Positions 7,413-17,300 of a DNA stretch of 64,000 bases are shown piece by piece. Below the pieces are notes generated by a model. It saw only the letters and a list, made by a program, of their open reading frames with translations. It was not told where the DNA came from and searched no databases. The number at the start of each line of letters is the position of its first letter. Position 1 is the stretch's first letter. This stretch comes from Nonomuraea gerenzanensis. GTDB taxonomy: Bacteria; Actinomycetota; Actinomycetes; Streptosporangiales; Streptosporangiaceae. The stretch lies in the NCBI RefSeq assembly GCF_020215645.1, contig NZ_CP084058.1, forward strand, positions 9,052,001-9,116,000. The letters run 5' to 3'. Position numbers and translations under genes: made by a program.

Positions 7413-8572
7413 GCGGCGTCGTGGTCGTCGGAGCCGGGCCCGCCGGGCTGACCGCCGCGCTCTGCCTGGCCAGGGCCGGGATCCCGGTCACCGTGCTGGA
7501 GCGGGAGAGCGAGCTGCCCCGGCAGGCGCGCGCCTGCACCTTCCACCCCGCCACGCTGGACCTGCTGGCCGACCTCGGCGTGGCGGCCAGGCTGGTGAGC
7601 GCGGGCCGGGTGGTGGACCGGGTGCAGTGGCGCGACCGGTCGGGGATCGTGCTGGCCGAGATGGGCATGAACCGGCTCGACGGCCTGACCAAGCACCCGT
7701 TCAGGATCCACGCCGACCAGGCCTCTCTGACCCCGCTGCTGCTCGCCGCGCTCAGCGTCTACCCGGACGTGGACGTGCGGTTCGGCACCCACGTGGACGG
7801 TGTGGCGGAGGGCGGCACAGGGATCCGGGTCCGCGTCGGCCACACCTGGACGCGGGCCCGGTACATGATCGCCGCCGACGGCGCGCACAGCACCGTACGC
7901 GGCTCGCTCGGGCTGCCCTTCCCCAGGTCCGCCTGCCCGGCGCAGGCGCTGCGGGTGTTCACCGACTCGCCGCTCGACCGGCTGCTGCCGAGCCTGGCGC
8001 CGCTGACGTACGTGCGGGACGTGCAGCAGTCGTGCACCCTGCTCGCGCTGCCCGACCACTGGCGGATCATCTTCAAGATCCCCTGCGACACGCACGAGCC
8101 GCTGTCCCCGTCGAACCTGTCCCTGCTGGTCCGCAAGGCCCTGCCCGGGGCGGCCGAGCCGATCCGGATCACCGGCGCCGACCGGTTCGGGCTGTCGAGG
8201 GGGGTGCTGACCTCCTACCGGTGCGGGCGGGTGCTGTTCGTCGGCGACGCCGCGCACCTGACCTCCACGGTCGGCGGGCTCAACATGAACGCCGGCATCC
8301 ACGACGCCGCCGAGGCGGGCCAGGTCATCGCGGCCGTGCTCGGCGGCCACGCCCGGCCCGCCGCGTTGGAGGCGTGGGCCTGGCGGCGCCGCTCCGTGCT
8401 GCTGCACCGCGTGATCCCGCGCGGCGAGACCCGGCTGGCCGGTGTGCGCGAGCGCGACAGCGCCCGGCTCGCGGCGGCCATGGCGGGGCTGCGGGCCATC
8501 GCCGGCGATCCCGACGCCACGCGTGCCTACCTGGCGCAGGCGTCGCTGCTCGACACGCCCGGAGGGACCTGA
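7409..8572 (+). CDS. FAD-dependent aromatic monooxygenase (PheA/UbiH type)
   Basis: The 387-residue protein has all three class A flavin monooxygenase motifs: GAGPAGLTAAL at residue 8, an AADGAHSTVRGSLG segment (the DG motif) near residue 155, and VLFVGDAAHLTSTVGGLNMN near residue 275. Class A enzymes use NAD(P)H and oxygen to hydroxylate aromatic or polyketide rings. The start is an ATGA overlap with the isomerase-fold gene, so both are made together. It lacks the C-terminal thioredoxin-like domain of larger phenol hydroxylases. The ring substrate is unknown. Confidence 0.8.
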   Translation: MSGVVVVGAGPAGLTAALCLARAGIPVTVLERESELPRQARACTFHPATLDLLADLGVAARLVSAGRVVDRVQWRDRSGIVLAEMGMNRLDGLTKHPFRIHADQASLTPLLLAALSVYPDVDVRFGTHVDGVAEGGTGIRVRVGHTWTRARYMIAADGAHSTVRGSLGLPFPRSACPAQALRVFTDSPLDRLLPSLAPLTYVRDVQQSCTLLALPDHWRIIFKIPCDTHEPLSPSNLSLLVRKALPGAAEPIRITGADRFGLSRGVLTSYRCGRVLFVGDAAHLTSTVGGLNMNAGIHDAAEAGQVIAAVLGGHARPAALEAWAWRRRSVLLHRVIPRGETRLAGVRERDSARLAAAMAGLRAIAGDPDATRAYLAQASLLDTPGGT

Positions 8573-8618
8573 ACGACGAACCCGCGTCCGCGTACCGATG
8601 AGGAGGAGGTGACACCGG

Positions 8619-10469
8619 ATGTGGCGAACCCTGTCCGACGACGCGCGCCAGGCCATCCGTGACCTGTGCGACAAGCACGGAGCCCGCCTCTACGACTACT
8701 GCCGCACCGAGCTCGCCGCGGGCGACGCCGAGCAGGCGGTCGCCGGCGCCGCGATGACGGTGCACCTGTACGCGGACCGCGTGGTCGATCCTGCCCTGCG
8801 GCGGCCCTGGCTGTACGCGGTGGCCAGAGCGCATCGGGCGGTCGTGGCCAAGCCCGCGAGCATCGGCTCGTGGTCACGGCCCGGCCGCATGTCGGAGCTG
8901 CTGCCCGAGGCGCTGCTGTCGCTGGAGCGCCCGCAGCGGGAGCTGCTCGACCTGTCCGTACGCCACGGGCTGGCGGACCGGGAGATCTCCGCGATCTTCG
9001 AGCTGCCCGAGCCCGAGGTGCGGGCCGTCGTCTCCCGGGCCGCGGCGGCCCTGGAGGAATGGTTCGCCGCGATCATCGCCGCCCGCACCCGCGACGGCTG
9101 CCCCGACCTGACGGCGCGCATGGCCGAGTGGGTCGCGGCCCCCGGCCGGCGGGCCAGGGCCAGGATCGGCCGGCACATCCAGTCCTGCGCGACCTGCCGG
9201 GCCGCGCCCAGGACCATGACGGCGGCGGCACTGCTGCGCCGCCTGCCGATCGCGGCACCGCCCGGCACACTTCCCAACCGGCTGGCGTCGGCGCAGCCGT
9301 TGCCCGGCGAGGGGCCACTCTGGCGGGCGGACGGCTTTCCTGTGCAGTCACGCACACTGGTCGAGACCGGCTCCTCGTCGCCGGCTCCACCGGCCGCCGA
9401 TGCCACGCCGCCCGCCCCGGTCGCCGGCCCCACGACGGCGACTCCGGGAAAGCCCTGGTCGGCGGCGGGCGCGGCTGCCGCCGACCAGGAGCACCCGGGC
9501 GGGGAGCCACAACGTCCCGGCGCCGGCCCGGAGCGCCCCGGTAACGGTCCCGTGCGTCCCGGCGCCGACCTGGAGCGTCCGGGTGGCGGTCTGGTGCATC
9601 CTGGTGCGCCGGCCGCACGTGGCAGGCATCCGTTCACGCCGCCGAGCCGTACGCGGCCCTTCCGCGGCGGCGCGTACGGCGACAAGCTGGTCTTCACCGC
9701 CGCCACCAAGGGCGAGAGCAACGGCACCCACCACAACGGCGCCGTCATCCGCTACGGCGGCATCACCCTGTCCGCCCTGGAGCAGCAGCCGAACGGGGCC
9801 GGCGCCCAGTGGCAGGAATACTGGCGGCTCCCGGCCGACGATGACGACGACCCCGAGCCGGGCACCCCGATCAGGGCCGTGGCCAGGCTCGCCCTCATCC
9901 TGGGCGTGGGCCTGCTGGCGGCCGGCCTCATCTGGGCCGTGCTGAACGCCCAGGCGCACCCGGCCACGCTCACCAAGGCGGCCGCGCAGACGAGCGTGCT
10001 GCTGGAGGAGCCCTCGCGCTGGGTCGCCGAGGTCACCACCCACAGCGCGGCCGGGTCGGGGCTGCAGGCCCTGCCCAGGAAGGCCGCGCTGCCGCGCCCC
10101 GAGCCGCCCGTGGCCCGCCTGTCGCCGTCGTCGATGTGGCTGGGGCGGGAGCGGAGCGGGACGTTCTCCCTGGCGTGCACGGGCCGGTGCGCGATCACCT
10201 CGGCCTCCGGGACCGGCGGCATCGCCGTCACCGGGAACCGGTTCCGCGTCCGGTCGCCCCAGGACGCGTGCGGCGTGGAGCCGGGCGTGCGCCGAGGGAA
10301 GATCACCGTCCGGTGGAGCGGCAGCACCACCGGCGACGGCCGCACCACCGGCGGCGTCACGACCGGCGGCGGGACGCTGACCATGAACGTGGCGTGGACG
10401 GCCGGGCACTCCTCCGACGACCGCGTGCTGACGGTGGACGCCGGCGAGCTGCTGCGCCGCTGCGACTGA
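8619..10469 (+). CDS. Sigma-factor-like protein fused to zinc finger, linker and membrane-anchored domain
   Basis: The 616-residue protein begins with an ECF-like region 2 (residues ~15-75) and region 4 (residues ~95-150, LERPQRELLDLSVRHGLADREISAIF). A zinc-binding anti-sigma motif follows, H186-x3-C190-x2-C193. Next is a 200-residue Pro/Gly linker with repeated RPG units, one membrane helix near residues 423-443, and an extracytoplasmic Ser/Thr/Gly-rich domain with two cysteines. Sigma and anti-sigma parts are thus in one chain. ATG 8619 has AGGAGGAGG 9 bases upstream. It follows the FAD monooxygenase by 46 bases. Whether it still binds core polymerase is uncertain. Confidence 0.65.
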   Translation: MWRTLSDDARQAIRDLCDKHGARLYDYCRTELAAGDAEQAVAGAAMTVHLYADRVVDPALRRPWLYAVARAHRAVVAKPASIGSWSRPGRMSELLPEALLSLERPQRELLDLSVRHGLADREISAIFELPEPEVRAVVSRAAAALEEWFAAIIAARTRDGCPDLTARMAEWVAAPGRRARARIGRHIQSCATCRAAPRTMTAAALLRRLPIAAPPGTLPNRLASAQPLPGEGPLWRADGFPVQSRTLVETGSSSPAPPAADATPPAPVAGPTTATPGKPWSAAGAAAADQEHPGGEPQRPGAGPERPGNGPVRPGADLERPGGGLVHPGAPAARGRHPFTPPSRTRPFRGGAYGDKLVFTAATKGESNGTHHNGAVIRYGGITLSALEQQPNGAGAQWQEYWRLPADDDDDPEPGTPIRAVARLALILGVGLLAAGLIWAVLNAQAHPATLTKAAAQTSVLLEEPSRWVAEVTTHSAAGSGLQALPRKAALPRPEPPVARLSPSSMWLGRERSGTFSLACTGRCAITSASGTGGIAVTGNRFRVRSPQDACGVEPGVRRGKITVRWSGSTTGDGRTTGGVTTGGGTLTMNVAWTAGHSSDDRVLTVDAGELLRRCD

Positions 10470-10496
10470 CCTTCTCGGAAGGACCTCTCACGTCGG

Positions 10497-10528
10497 ACGA
10501 CCCCCGCCGCACGCACGGCGGGGGTCGT
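10497..10528. terminator. Perfect 12-bp hairpin, bidirectional terminator
   Basis: ACGACCCCCGCC (10497-10508) and its exact complement (10517-10528) flank an 8-base loop, between convergent genes ending at 10469 and 10543. It is the strongest hairpin in the gap and should end transcription from both sides. Confidence 0.8.
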
Positions 10529-10542
10529 CAGGCCGGCCGATC

Positions 10543-12465
10543 CTAGAAGAACTGGAACTCGGGCTCGGGCTGCGGCAGCTCCACCCGCTCAGGCCCGCGG
10601 AACGTGGCCGCGTCCTTGGGCACCTCGGCCAGCGGCGTCCCCAGCACGAACGGCACGCTCACACTGCTGCGCACCAGGTCGAGGGTGACGTTGGCCCCCG
10701 TCCCCGCCTCATCGGTGTAGGTGGCGTCGGTCCCCGCGACCACCAGGCCGATCCGGTGGCCCTTCTTGAACGTGTAGTCCTGCGGCAGCGTCAGCCACCG
10801 CACCGTCCCGTACGTGCCCACGGGCAACGGCGCGGGCCGGCTCAGCGACTGCCGGTTCTGCACGTCGATCCAGCCGCGCGCGACGATCTCCAGCGGCCGG
10901 TTCGCGACGTTCGTGACGACCTTGCGGTAGCAGGCGTCGTCGGCCGCCGTGCTCTCCCCGTGGCAGTCCTCCTCGGCGAGCGTGGTGATGCCCTGCCCGC
11001 GACGCCAGTCCACGCGGGTCTCGTCGCCGAAGTCCACCAGCAGCGCCGTCAGGTTGGCGGTGGGCTGGTCGAGCTTGACCCGCAGGTCGGCGGTGGGCGT
11101 GCCGGACAGGCGCAGGTCGAGTGGGAGCGCCCCGGTGGTGAACGCCACCCGTCCCGGGTTCGGGGTGCCGACGTCGGCCACCATGTCGTTCTCGCTCATG
11201 GCGACGTCGGTGAAGGAGGCGGTGCTGTTCCTGGCGGCGGGCCTGAGGCCGAGCGAGCCGTCGGCCGCCGGGCGCAGCGACGCCTTGATCGCGAACGGGG
11301 CCGGCCAGTCGCGCTGCGTGATCCACCGCACCGGGCCGATCTCGACGTCCGCGCGCGGCTCGTTCATGATCCCGTTGCGTACGCCGAGCAGCCAGTGGTC
11401 GAACCACCGGTGCAGCGTGTCCACCCACAGCCCCCGGCGGCCCTCGAAGTCGAACGGGTCCACGTGCTGGGTCTGGCCCACCCAGATCTTGCGCGGCACG
11501 TGCCGGTCGGCCAGCGCCTTCCACCACACGGAGAAGTTGTCGGGCTTGACGTTGAGGTCGTTGACCGTGTGCACGACGAAGACGCTCGCCCGGACCTTGG
11601 AGACGTCCGCGAGCAGGCCCTCGATGTAGTCGCGCTCGGCCCAGAACGCGTTGTAGTCGCCCGTGGCGTCGCCGTCCTCGGCGTCCATCCTGGCGCGCAC
11701 GGCCTGGCACTTGGCCTCGGGGTCGGTGTCGACGTAATTGGCCAGCCAGGAGGCGTAGTCGTAGTTGTAGATCACGCCGTTCGAGCGCTGGTACTTGTAC
11801 CAGGAGCTGATCGCCGAGATGGGCACGATGGTCTTCAGGCCCTCGACGCCGGTCGCGGCGACGGCGTTGGCCAGGGTGCCGTCGTAGGACTTGCCGATCA
11901 TCGCCGACTTCCCGGTCGTCCAGTCGGCCACGGCCGGGGTGCCGTCCGCTCTGAAGGCCTTGGCGCGGCCGTTCAGCCAGTCGATGACGGCCTTGCCGCC
12001 CAGCACGTCCGCCTTGCCGCCGACGTCGGGGCAGCCGTCGGACCTGGTGGTGCCGAGCATGTCGACGTTCAGGACGGCGTAGCCGCGCGGGACGAAGTAG
12101 TTGTCATAGAAGAGCGGAAATTTCGTGACATTGCCGGCAGCGTCATAGACCTTGCGCTCCGACTCGTTGCCACGGCCCGAGTTGTCGTAGTACGGGCTCT
12201 CGTCAATGATCACCGGCACTCTGAGCGAGGGGCCGGACTCCTTGGGCCGGATGATGTCCACCCTGACCTTGTCGAGCGCCCCGTCGAGGTCACTGTCGAC
12301 GGTGGACTCGACGTACACGTGCTCGCGGATCGCGTCCGCGTACGAGAAGGCGGGCTGCGTGCGGCCGTTCTGGACGGTGATCTCAGGAGCGGCGGCGGCC
12401 TGGGCAGGGGTCGCGATCGCAAGGGTGAGGGCGACTGCGAAGAGGGCTGGGCGTAATTGTGACAC
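10543..12465 (-). CDS. Secreted X-Pro dipeptidyl-peptidase, S15 family
   Basis: The 640-residue protein has a signal peptide (FAVALTLAIATPAQAAAA). An alpha/beta-hydrolase domain follows: the nucleophile is Ser193 in GKSYDG, the Asp region is VNDLNVKPDN, and the catalytic His is in TQHVDPFDF. A C-terminal jelly-roll (residues ~400-620) is typical of S15 peptidases (the CocE/PepX group). Members release Xaa-Pro dipeptides from peptide N-termini outside the cell. It is transcribed divergently from the ADP-ribosylglycohydrolase gene. Length and motif order match the family well. Confidence 0.88.
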   Translation of the reverse strand: MSQLRPALFAVALTLAIATPAQAAAAPEITVQNGRTQPAFSYADAIREHVYVESTVDSDLDGALDKVRVDIIRPKESGPSLRVPVIIDESPYYDNSGRGNESERKVYDAAGNVTKFPLFYDNYFVPRGYAVLNVDMLGTTRSDGCPDVGGKADVLGGKAVIDWLNGRAKAFRADGTPAVADWTTGKSAMIGKSYDGTLANAVAATGVEGLKTIVPISAISSWYKYQRSNGVIYNYDYASWLANYVDTDPEAKCQAVRARMDAEDGDATGDYNAFWAERDYIEGLLADVSKVRASVFVVHTVNDLNVKPDNFSVWWKALADRHVPRKIWVGQTQHVDPFDFEGRRGLWVDTLHRWFDHWLLGVRNGIMNEPRADVEIGPVRWITQRDWPAPFAIKASLRPAADGSLGLRPAARNSTASFTDVAMSENDMVADVGTPNPGRVAFTTGALPLDLRLSGTPTADLRVKLDQPTANLTALLVDFGDETRVDWRRGQGITTLAEEDCHGESTAADDACYRKVVTNVANRPLEIVARGWIDVQNRQSLSRPAPLPVGTYGTVRWLTLPQDYTFKKGHRIGLVVAGTDATYTDEAGTGANVTLDLVRSSVSVPFVLGTPLAEVPKDAATFRGPERVELPQPEPEFQFF

Positions 12466-12539
12466 GCGTGACCTCCGGGACGGTTGGCCGAAACAAGCGC
12501 AATCTTTCAGACGGCCGGAGAGGTGGCAATATCCAGGGC

Positions 12540-13586
12540 ATGGAAGTGTTGGATCGGATACGGGGCTGCCTCCTGGGCGGCGCGATCGGTGACGCGCTGG
12601 GCGCGCCGATCGAGTTCCAGTCGCTGCGGGAGATCCGCAAGCATCACGGTACGGGTGGCGTCACGGGATATGTCACGACCTGGCGCGGCAGGACCGGCCT
12701 GGTCACCGACGACACCCAGATGACCCTCTTCACCGTCGAGGGCCTGCTGGACGCCCGCGTCACCGCAGCTCACGCTAGCGGAGCGGGGGGCGAGAAGGGT
12801 GGCGGCGCGCGGGAGCACCTCGTCGCCGCCGTCCGCCGGGCCTACCTGCGCTGGCTCGACACCCAGCAGCACACCTCTCCCCCACCGCCCGGCCTCCCCC
12901 ACCAGACGGGCGGGCTGCGCGAGGAGTCCTGGCTGTACTCGCGGCGCGCCCCGGGCAACGCCTGCCTGTCGGGCCTGCAGCGCCCGTTCCCCGGCCCGTC
13001 CCCGTGGGGCCTGCCCGGCCCGGTGAACCCCGATTCCAAGGGCTGCGGCACGGTGATGCGCTCAGCCCCGTTCGGCCTGGTCAACCGCCTGCCACGGGAG
13101 GCGTTCGAGCTGGCGGCGGCCTGCGCGCAGATCACCCACGGCCACCCGACCGGCTACCTCGCCGCCGGCGCGTTCGCCGCCATCATCACGCACCTCATGG
13201 CCGGCCGGGCACTGGAGCCCGCCGTCCACCAGGCGATGGAGCTGCTGGCCGAATACCCGGGCCACGAGGAGACCACCGGCGCCCTGCGCGCCGCCGTGCA
13301 CCTGGCGGGCAGCGGCGGGTACTCACCCGAGGCCGTCGAGTCGCTGGGCGGCGCCTGGGTGGCGGAGGAGGCGCTGGCCATCGGCGTCTACTGCGCCCTG
13401 GTGGAGCCCGCCGTGGACAAGGCGCTGCTGCTGTCGGTCAACCATTCGGGCGACAGCGACTCGACCGGCTCGGTGTGCGGCAACCTCCTGGGCGCCCTGC
13501 ACGGCACCGCCCCGCTGCCCGCCGCCTGGCTGGCCCCGCTGGAGGGCAGGGACACGATCGAGCGGCTGGCCGCCGGCCTCATCTAA
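12540..13586 (+). CDS. ADP-ribosylglycohydrolase family protein
   Basis: The 348-residue protein carries the DraG signatures: GCLLGGAIGDALGAPIEF at the N-terminus, the metal-binding VTDDTQMTLF, and NHSGDSDSTGSVCGNLLGA at the C-terminus, where the Asp pair holds the second Mg. These enzymes remove ADP-ribose from modified side chains or small molecules. ATG 12540 is chosen because the glycine-rich motif begins 13 residues later; an upstream in-frame start would add 27 unconserved residues. The nearest GGAGAGG is about 16 bases away, so the start may be weak or leaderless. A Pro/Gly insert near residues 110-160 is longer than usual. Confidence 0.85.
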   Translation: MEVLDRIRGCLLGGAIGDALGAPIEFQSLREIRKHHGTGGVTGYVTTWRGRTGLVTDDTQMTLFTVEGLLDARVTAAHASGAGGEKGGGAREHLVAAVRRAYLRWLDTQQHTSPPPPGLPHQTGGLREESWLYSRRAPGNACLSGLQRPFPGPSPWGLPGPVNPDSKGCGTVMRSAPFGLVNRLPREAFELAAACAQITHGHPTGYLAAGAFAAIITHLMAGRALEPAVHQAMELLAEYPGHEETTGALRAAVHLAGSGGYSPEAVESLGGAWVAEEALAIGVYCALVEPAVDKALLLSVNHSGDSDSTGSVCGNLLGALHGTAPLPAAWLAPLEGRDTIERLAAGLI

Positions 13587-13620
13587 GGTGGATGTCCTTC
13601 AGCCGTTGAGGAGTGGGTGC

Positions 13621-14280
13621 ATGCGTAACGTCGCCAGGACGTCGCTCGTGGACGCCGCCATCGCCGAGCTCCGCCGGGAGATCGCCGCGGGGGTGTGGCC
13701 GGTCGGCACCAAGATCCCGTCAGAGAGCCGGCTCGCCGAGAGCCTGGGCATGAGCAGGCTCTCGGTGCGGGAGGCGGTGCGGGTCCTGGCGCACGCGGGG
13801 CTGCTGCACACCCGGCAGGGCGACGGCACGTACGTGACCGCGACCGACGAGTCCAAGGTCGCGCTGCGGCGGCGGCTCGACACGGCCGCCGCGATGGACA
13901 TCATCGACGTACGCCGCGGCCTCGACCTCGTCGCCGCCAGGCTGGCCGCGGGCCGCCGCACCGAGGAGGACCTGGCCGCCATGCGCGAGAGCCTGGCCAG
14001 GCGCGACGCGGCGGGCCGGGCCGGCGACCTCGACGGCTTCGCCGACGCGGACGTGGACTTCCACCTGCTGGTGGCCGACGCCGCGCACAACGCGCTGCTG
14101 GGCGATCTGTACCGGAGCATGAGCGACGCGCTGCGCGACAGCGTCAGGGACCAGGAGGAGGCGGCGCTGGTCCCGGACAGCTCGCACGAGGAGCTGCTGC
14201 GCGCGATCGAGGAACGCGACCCTGCCCAGGCCGTCGCCGTCTCGGTCGCCATCCTCGACCAGCAGGAACGCGAGCTCTGA
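13621..14280 (+). CDS. FadR-subfamily GntR regulator (FCD domain)
   Basis: The 219-residue protein has an N-terminal winged helix (AIAELRREIAAGVWPVGTKI, then ESRLAESLGMSRLSVREAVR and QGDGTYVT). A C-terminal all-helical FCD domain (residues ~85-215) contains DADVDFHLLVADAAHNALL. The FCD Asp/His residues usually bind a metal and an organic acid ligand. ATG 13621 is chosen for GAGGAG at 13608-13613 and the typical domain distance. The gene follows the ADP-ribosylglycohydrolase by 34 bases and may share its transcript. Its target is not evident; no transporter lies beside it. Confidence 0.85.
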   Translation: MRNVARTSLVDAAIAELRREIAAGVWPVGTKIPSESRLAESLGMSRLSVREAVRVLAHAGLLHTRQGDGTYVTATDESKVALRRRLDTAAAMDIIDVRRGLDLVAARLAAGRRTEEDLAAMRESLARRDAAGRAGDLDGFADADVDFHLLVADAAHNALLGDLYRSMSDALRDSVRDQEEAALVPDSSHEELLRAIEERDPAQAVAVSVAILDQQEREL

Positions 14281-14295
14281 CCCGCCCGGGGCGGG
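14281..14295. terminator. Short GC hairpin between convergent genes
   Basis: CCCGCC-CGG-GGCGGG fills most of the 24-base gap between the regulator stop (14280) and the end of the giant membrane protein gene (14305). It could serve both genes. The stem is only 6 bp. Confidence 0.45.
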
Positions 14296-14304
14296 CGCCG
14301 GCGG

Positions 14305-17300
14305 TCATCGCATCCTGACGATCAGCCGCCGGATCCTGCGCAGGTCACGCAGCCGGTGCTCGTACGTGGCGCCGGTGAACAGCAACGACGCCCCCGCCAC
14401 CGCGATCGGCAGCCAGCGCGGCCCCTGCCCCACCAGCTCGGCCAGCGCGGGCGCGAACTCGTGCGCCGCCGTCACCACCAGCACCGCCCCACCGAGGATC
14501 AGCGGTGCCTGAAGCCGCGCCCAGGCGCCCGTCAGCGTGGCGGCCAGCGCGGCCACCCCCAGGAGCAGCGGTCTCACCAGGCCCGGGTCGTGCCAGGCGG
14601 CGTACGCGCTGGGCAGGAACGTCAGCGCCAGCGCCACCCCGTACCCGGTCCAGGAGGAGATCGCGGGATCGCGCCGCCCAGCCAGCCACGCCGCGATCAG
14701 CCCGGCCACCGACAGGGGGACGGTGTACGCCTCGGGAGCGGCGACACCCAGCAACGCGAGCCGCAGCCACAGCGCCACCTGCAGCAGCCCCAGCCCGGGC
14801 CAGACGGCGGGGCGCCGATCGGGCCGCAGCGCCACGACGAGCGCCAGCCCACCGGCACAGCCCAGCGCCGCATCCAGCAGCCCACGATCGTTGCCCGCCA
14901 TCATCACCCCGACCACGGCCAGCCCCCACCCAGCCACCTCAGCCCCCATCCCCGCCCACCCGGCCCGCCCCTCACCCACCGACACTCGAACCACCGCTTG
15001 CCCATCCCCGCCCCGCTGACGTGACGCAAGCCCCGACGCGGCAAGCACAGCCAGCGCGGCAACCCCGAGCACCGCGAACCCCGCCGCCTCCACCCGCACC
15101 CCCACCGCCAACGCCCAGGCCACGGCCAGCCCACCGGCCGCGAGGGTGCCACAAGCCGCCGACCACGCCTGCGCGACCTCACTGCGCGCGACCCCCGAGA
15201 CCACCACCCCCAGCACCGCCACCCCACCCAGCACCACCAGCGTGTACACCTGCACATCCATCGCCCATGCCACCAGATGAGCCCCGCCCGCCAGCGCCAT
15301 CACCCCGGCCGCCCCGGCCCGCACCCCCAAGGCCGCCTGCACGGTCAGCGCCACCAGCACCACCCCGTGGAACACCAGCACCCACGCATGACTCAGCCCA
15401 GCCACAGCCGGCACGACCCCCAGGCACAACGGCACCACCACGGTCGCCACGGACCGCGCGACCACGGCCCCGCCCAGCCTCCGCGCCATGATCACCACAG
15501 TGGCCACCACGAACACCCCGACCCCGAGCGCGGTCACCGCCTCCCCCCGCTCGAACCCGAAGCTCGCGGTCAACCCCTGCCCGGAGTCCCACACCTCCGG
15601 ATGCGGCGCCCACCCCGCGAACCGTTCCGCCCAGGGACGCCCGATCCCCTCGAACGGGAACCCCAGCACCTCCACCCACACCACCACATGCGGCAGTACC
15701 GCCACCCCGGAGGCCACCCCGGCCAGCGCGTACGCGGCCGGCCTGACCCCACCCTGCAACCGCCAGGCGGACGCGGCCAGCGCCAGCGCACCCACGGCCA
15801 GCACCAGCGACAGCCGCGCCACATCCTCCGCCAGCCCGATGGCCACCGGCCACAACACCACCGCCGCCACCCCGAGCGCCCCGGCCACAGTCCGGGGCAG
15901 CACCGGCAACACGGCGGCCCGCGACATCAGCACGATCACCAGCAGCAGAACCAGGGCCGCGTCCGACTCGCCGAGCCCGCCGCCGAGCGCGGCGGCCACG
16001 GTCTCCGCCCCGACGGCCAGCCCGGTCACCGTGGCGGCCACGCTCGTCACCGGCGAGCCCTTGCCCCGCACCGCGCACAGCAGCCCGGTCACCACGATCG
16101 CCGCCAGCACCGCGAGCGTCGCCGTACGATCGGCCAGCGACCAGGACACGGCCAGCGTCGCCGTCCACAGACTCGCGCCACCGGCCGCCGACCGGCTCAC
16201 CGCCGACCAGAGCGCCAGCCCGGCGGTGAGCGCGACGAGGAAGGCCAGCGCCGCCCAGTACGGCAGATCGGCCACCACCGGCAACGTCGCCGCCGCCATC
16301 GGGAACACGATCCCGGCCACCCCCATGGCGGCCTGCTTCCCCCAGCGCGCCCGGACCGCGAGCGCGGCGGCCACCCCGGCCAGCACCAGCACGGGCATCG
16401 ACATCGGCCGCACCTGCCAAGGCCCCGCCGGGCTGAGCGCCTCCCGCGCCCCCTCCGCCGCACCGGCCCAGGCATGCGTCAGCCATCCGTACGGGCCGAC
16501 CAGCGCCGGCACGACGGCCCCGCTCAGCGGCAACGGCGCCAGCCCGGCCAGCACACACGCCTCGACCGCCGCCACCGTCCGCCACGCACCCCGGGGCCGC
16601 CGCCACGCCGAGGCCGCCGCCAGCACCGCCCCGACCGCCAGCAGCAGCGCCAGCCCTTCCTGCCCCCCACCGGAACCCGCCACGACCTCGATCGGCCCCA
16701 GCACCACGCCCGGCACCTCCTGCGGCCCCAGCCCCGCACCCGGCACCTCCTGCGGCACCAGCCCCGCACCCGAGCTCACCACGTACTGCAGCAGGGCCAG
16801 CAGTCCCACCACCATGGCCGCCGCCTCGACCGCCGTAGTGCCACCCGGCCGCACCAGCCCGGTCAGCCGATCCAGCAACCCGAGCGCGAGGGTGGCACTC
16901 GTCCCCCTGGCACGCACGACCGCGGCGGCCAGCTTGCGCGACGGCCTGGTCACGAGGAGCGTGCCGGCCCGCACGCCGAGCATCCCCAGCGCCGCCATCC
17001 CGCCCCCGGACGACACCCACGCCATCGCCCCACTTCCAGAGGACGGCCACGCCATCGCCCCGCTCCCGAACCACGCCCACACCAGCACCCCCGCCACCAG
17101 CGTGGCCCCGGCACCACCCACCGCCTGCACAGCCCTCGACGCACCACCCACGGCACATCCGCCCAGCACAGCCAGCAGCCCAGCCGCCACCGCAACACTC
17201 GCGTCACGATCGGCCAGCGCCCAGCACATCACCAGCCCGGCCAGATACGCCCCGAGCCACAACGGCACCGCGTGCCCGACAACCCGCCCACCCACCGCCA

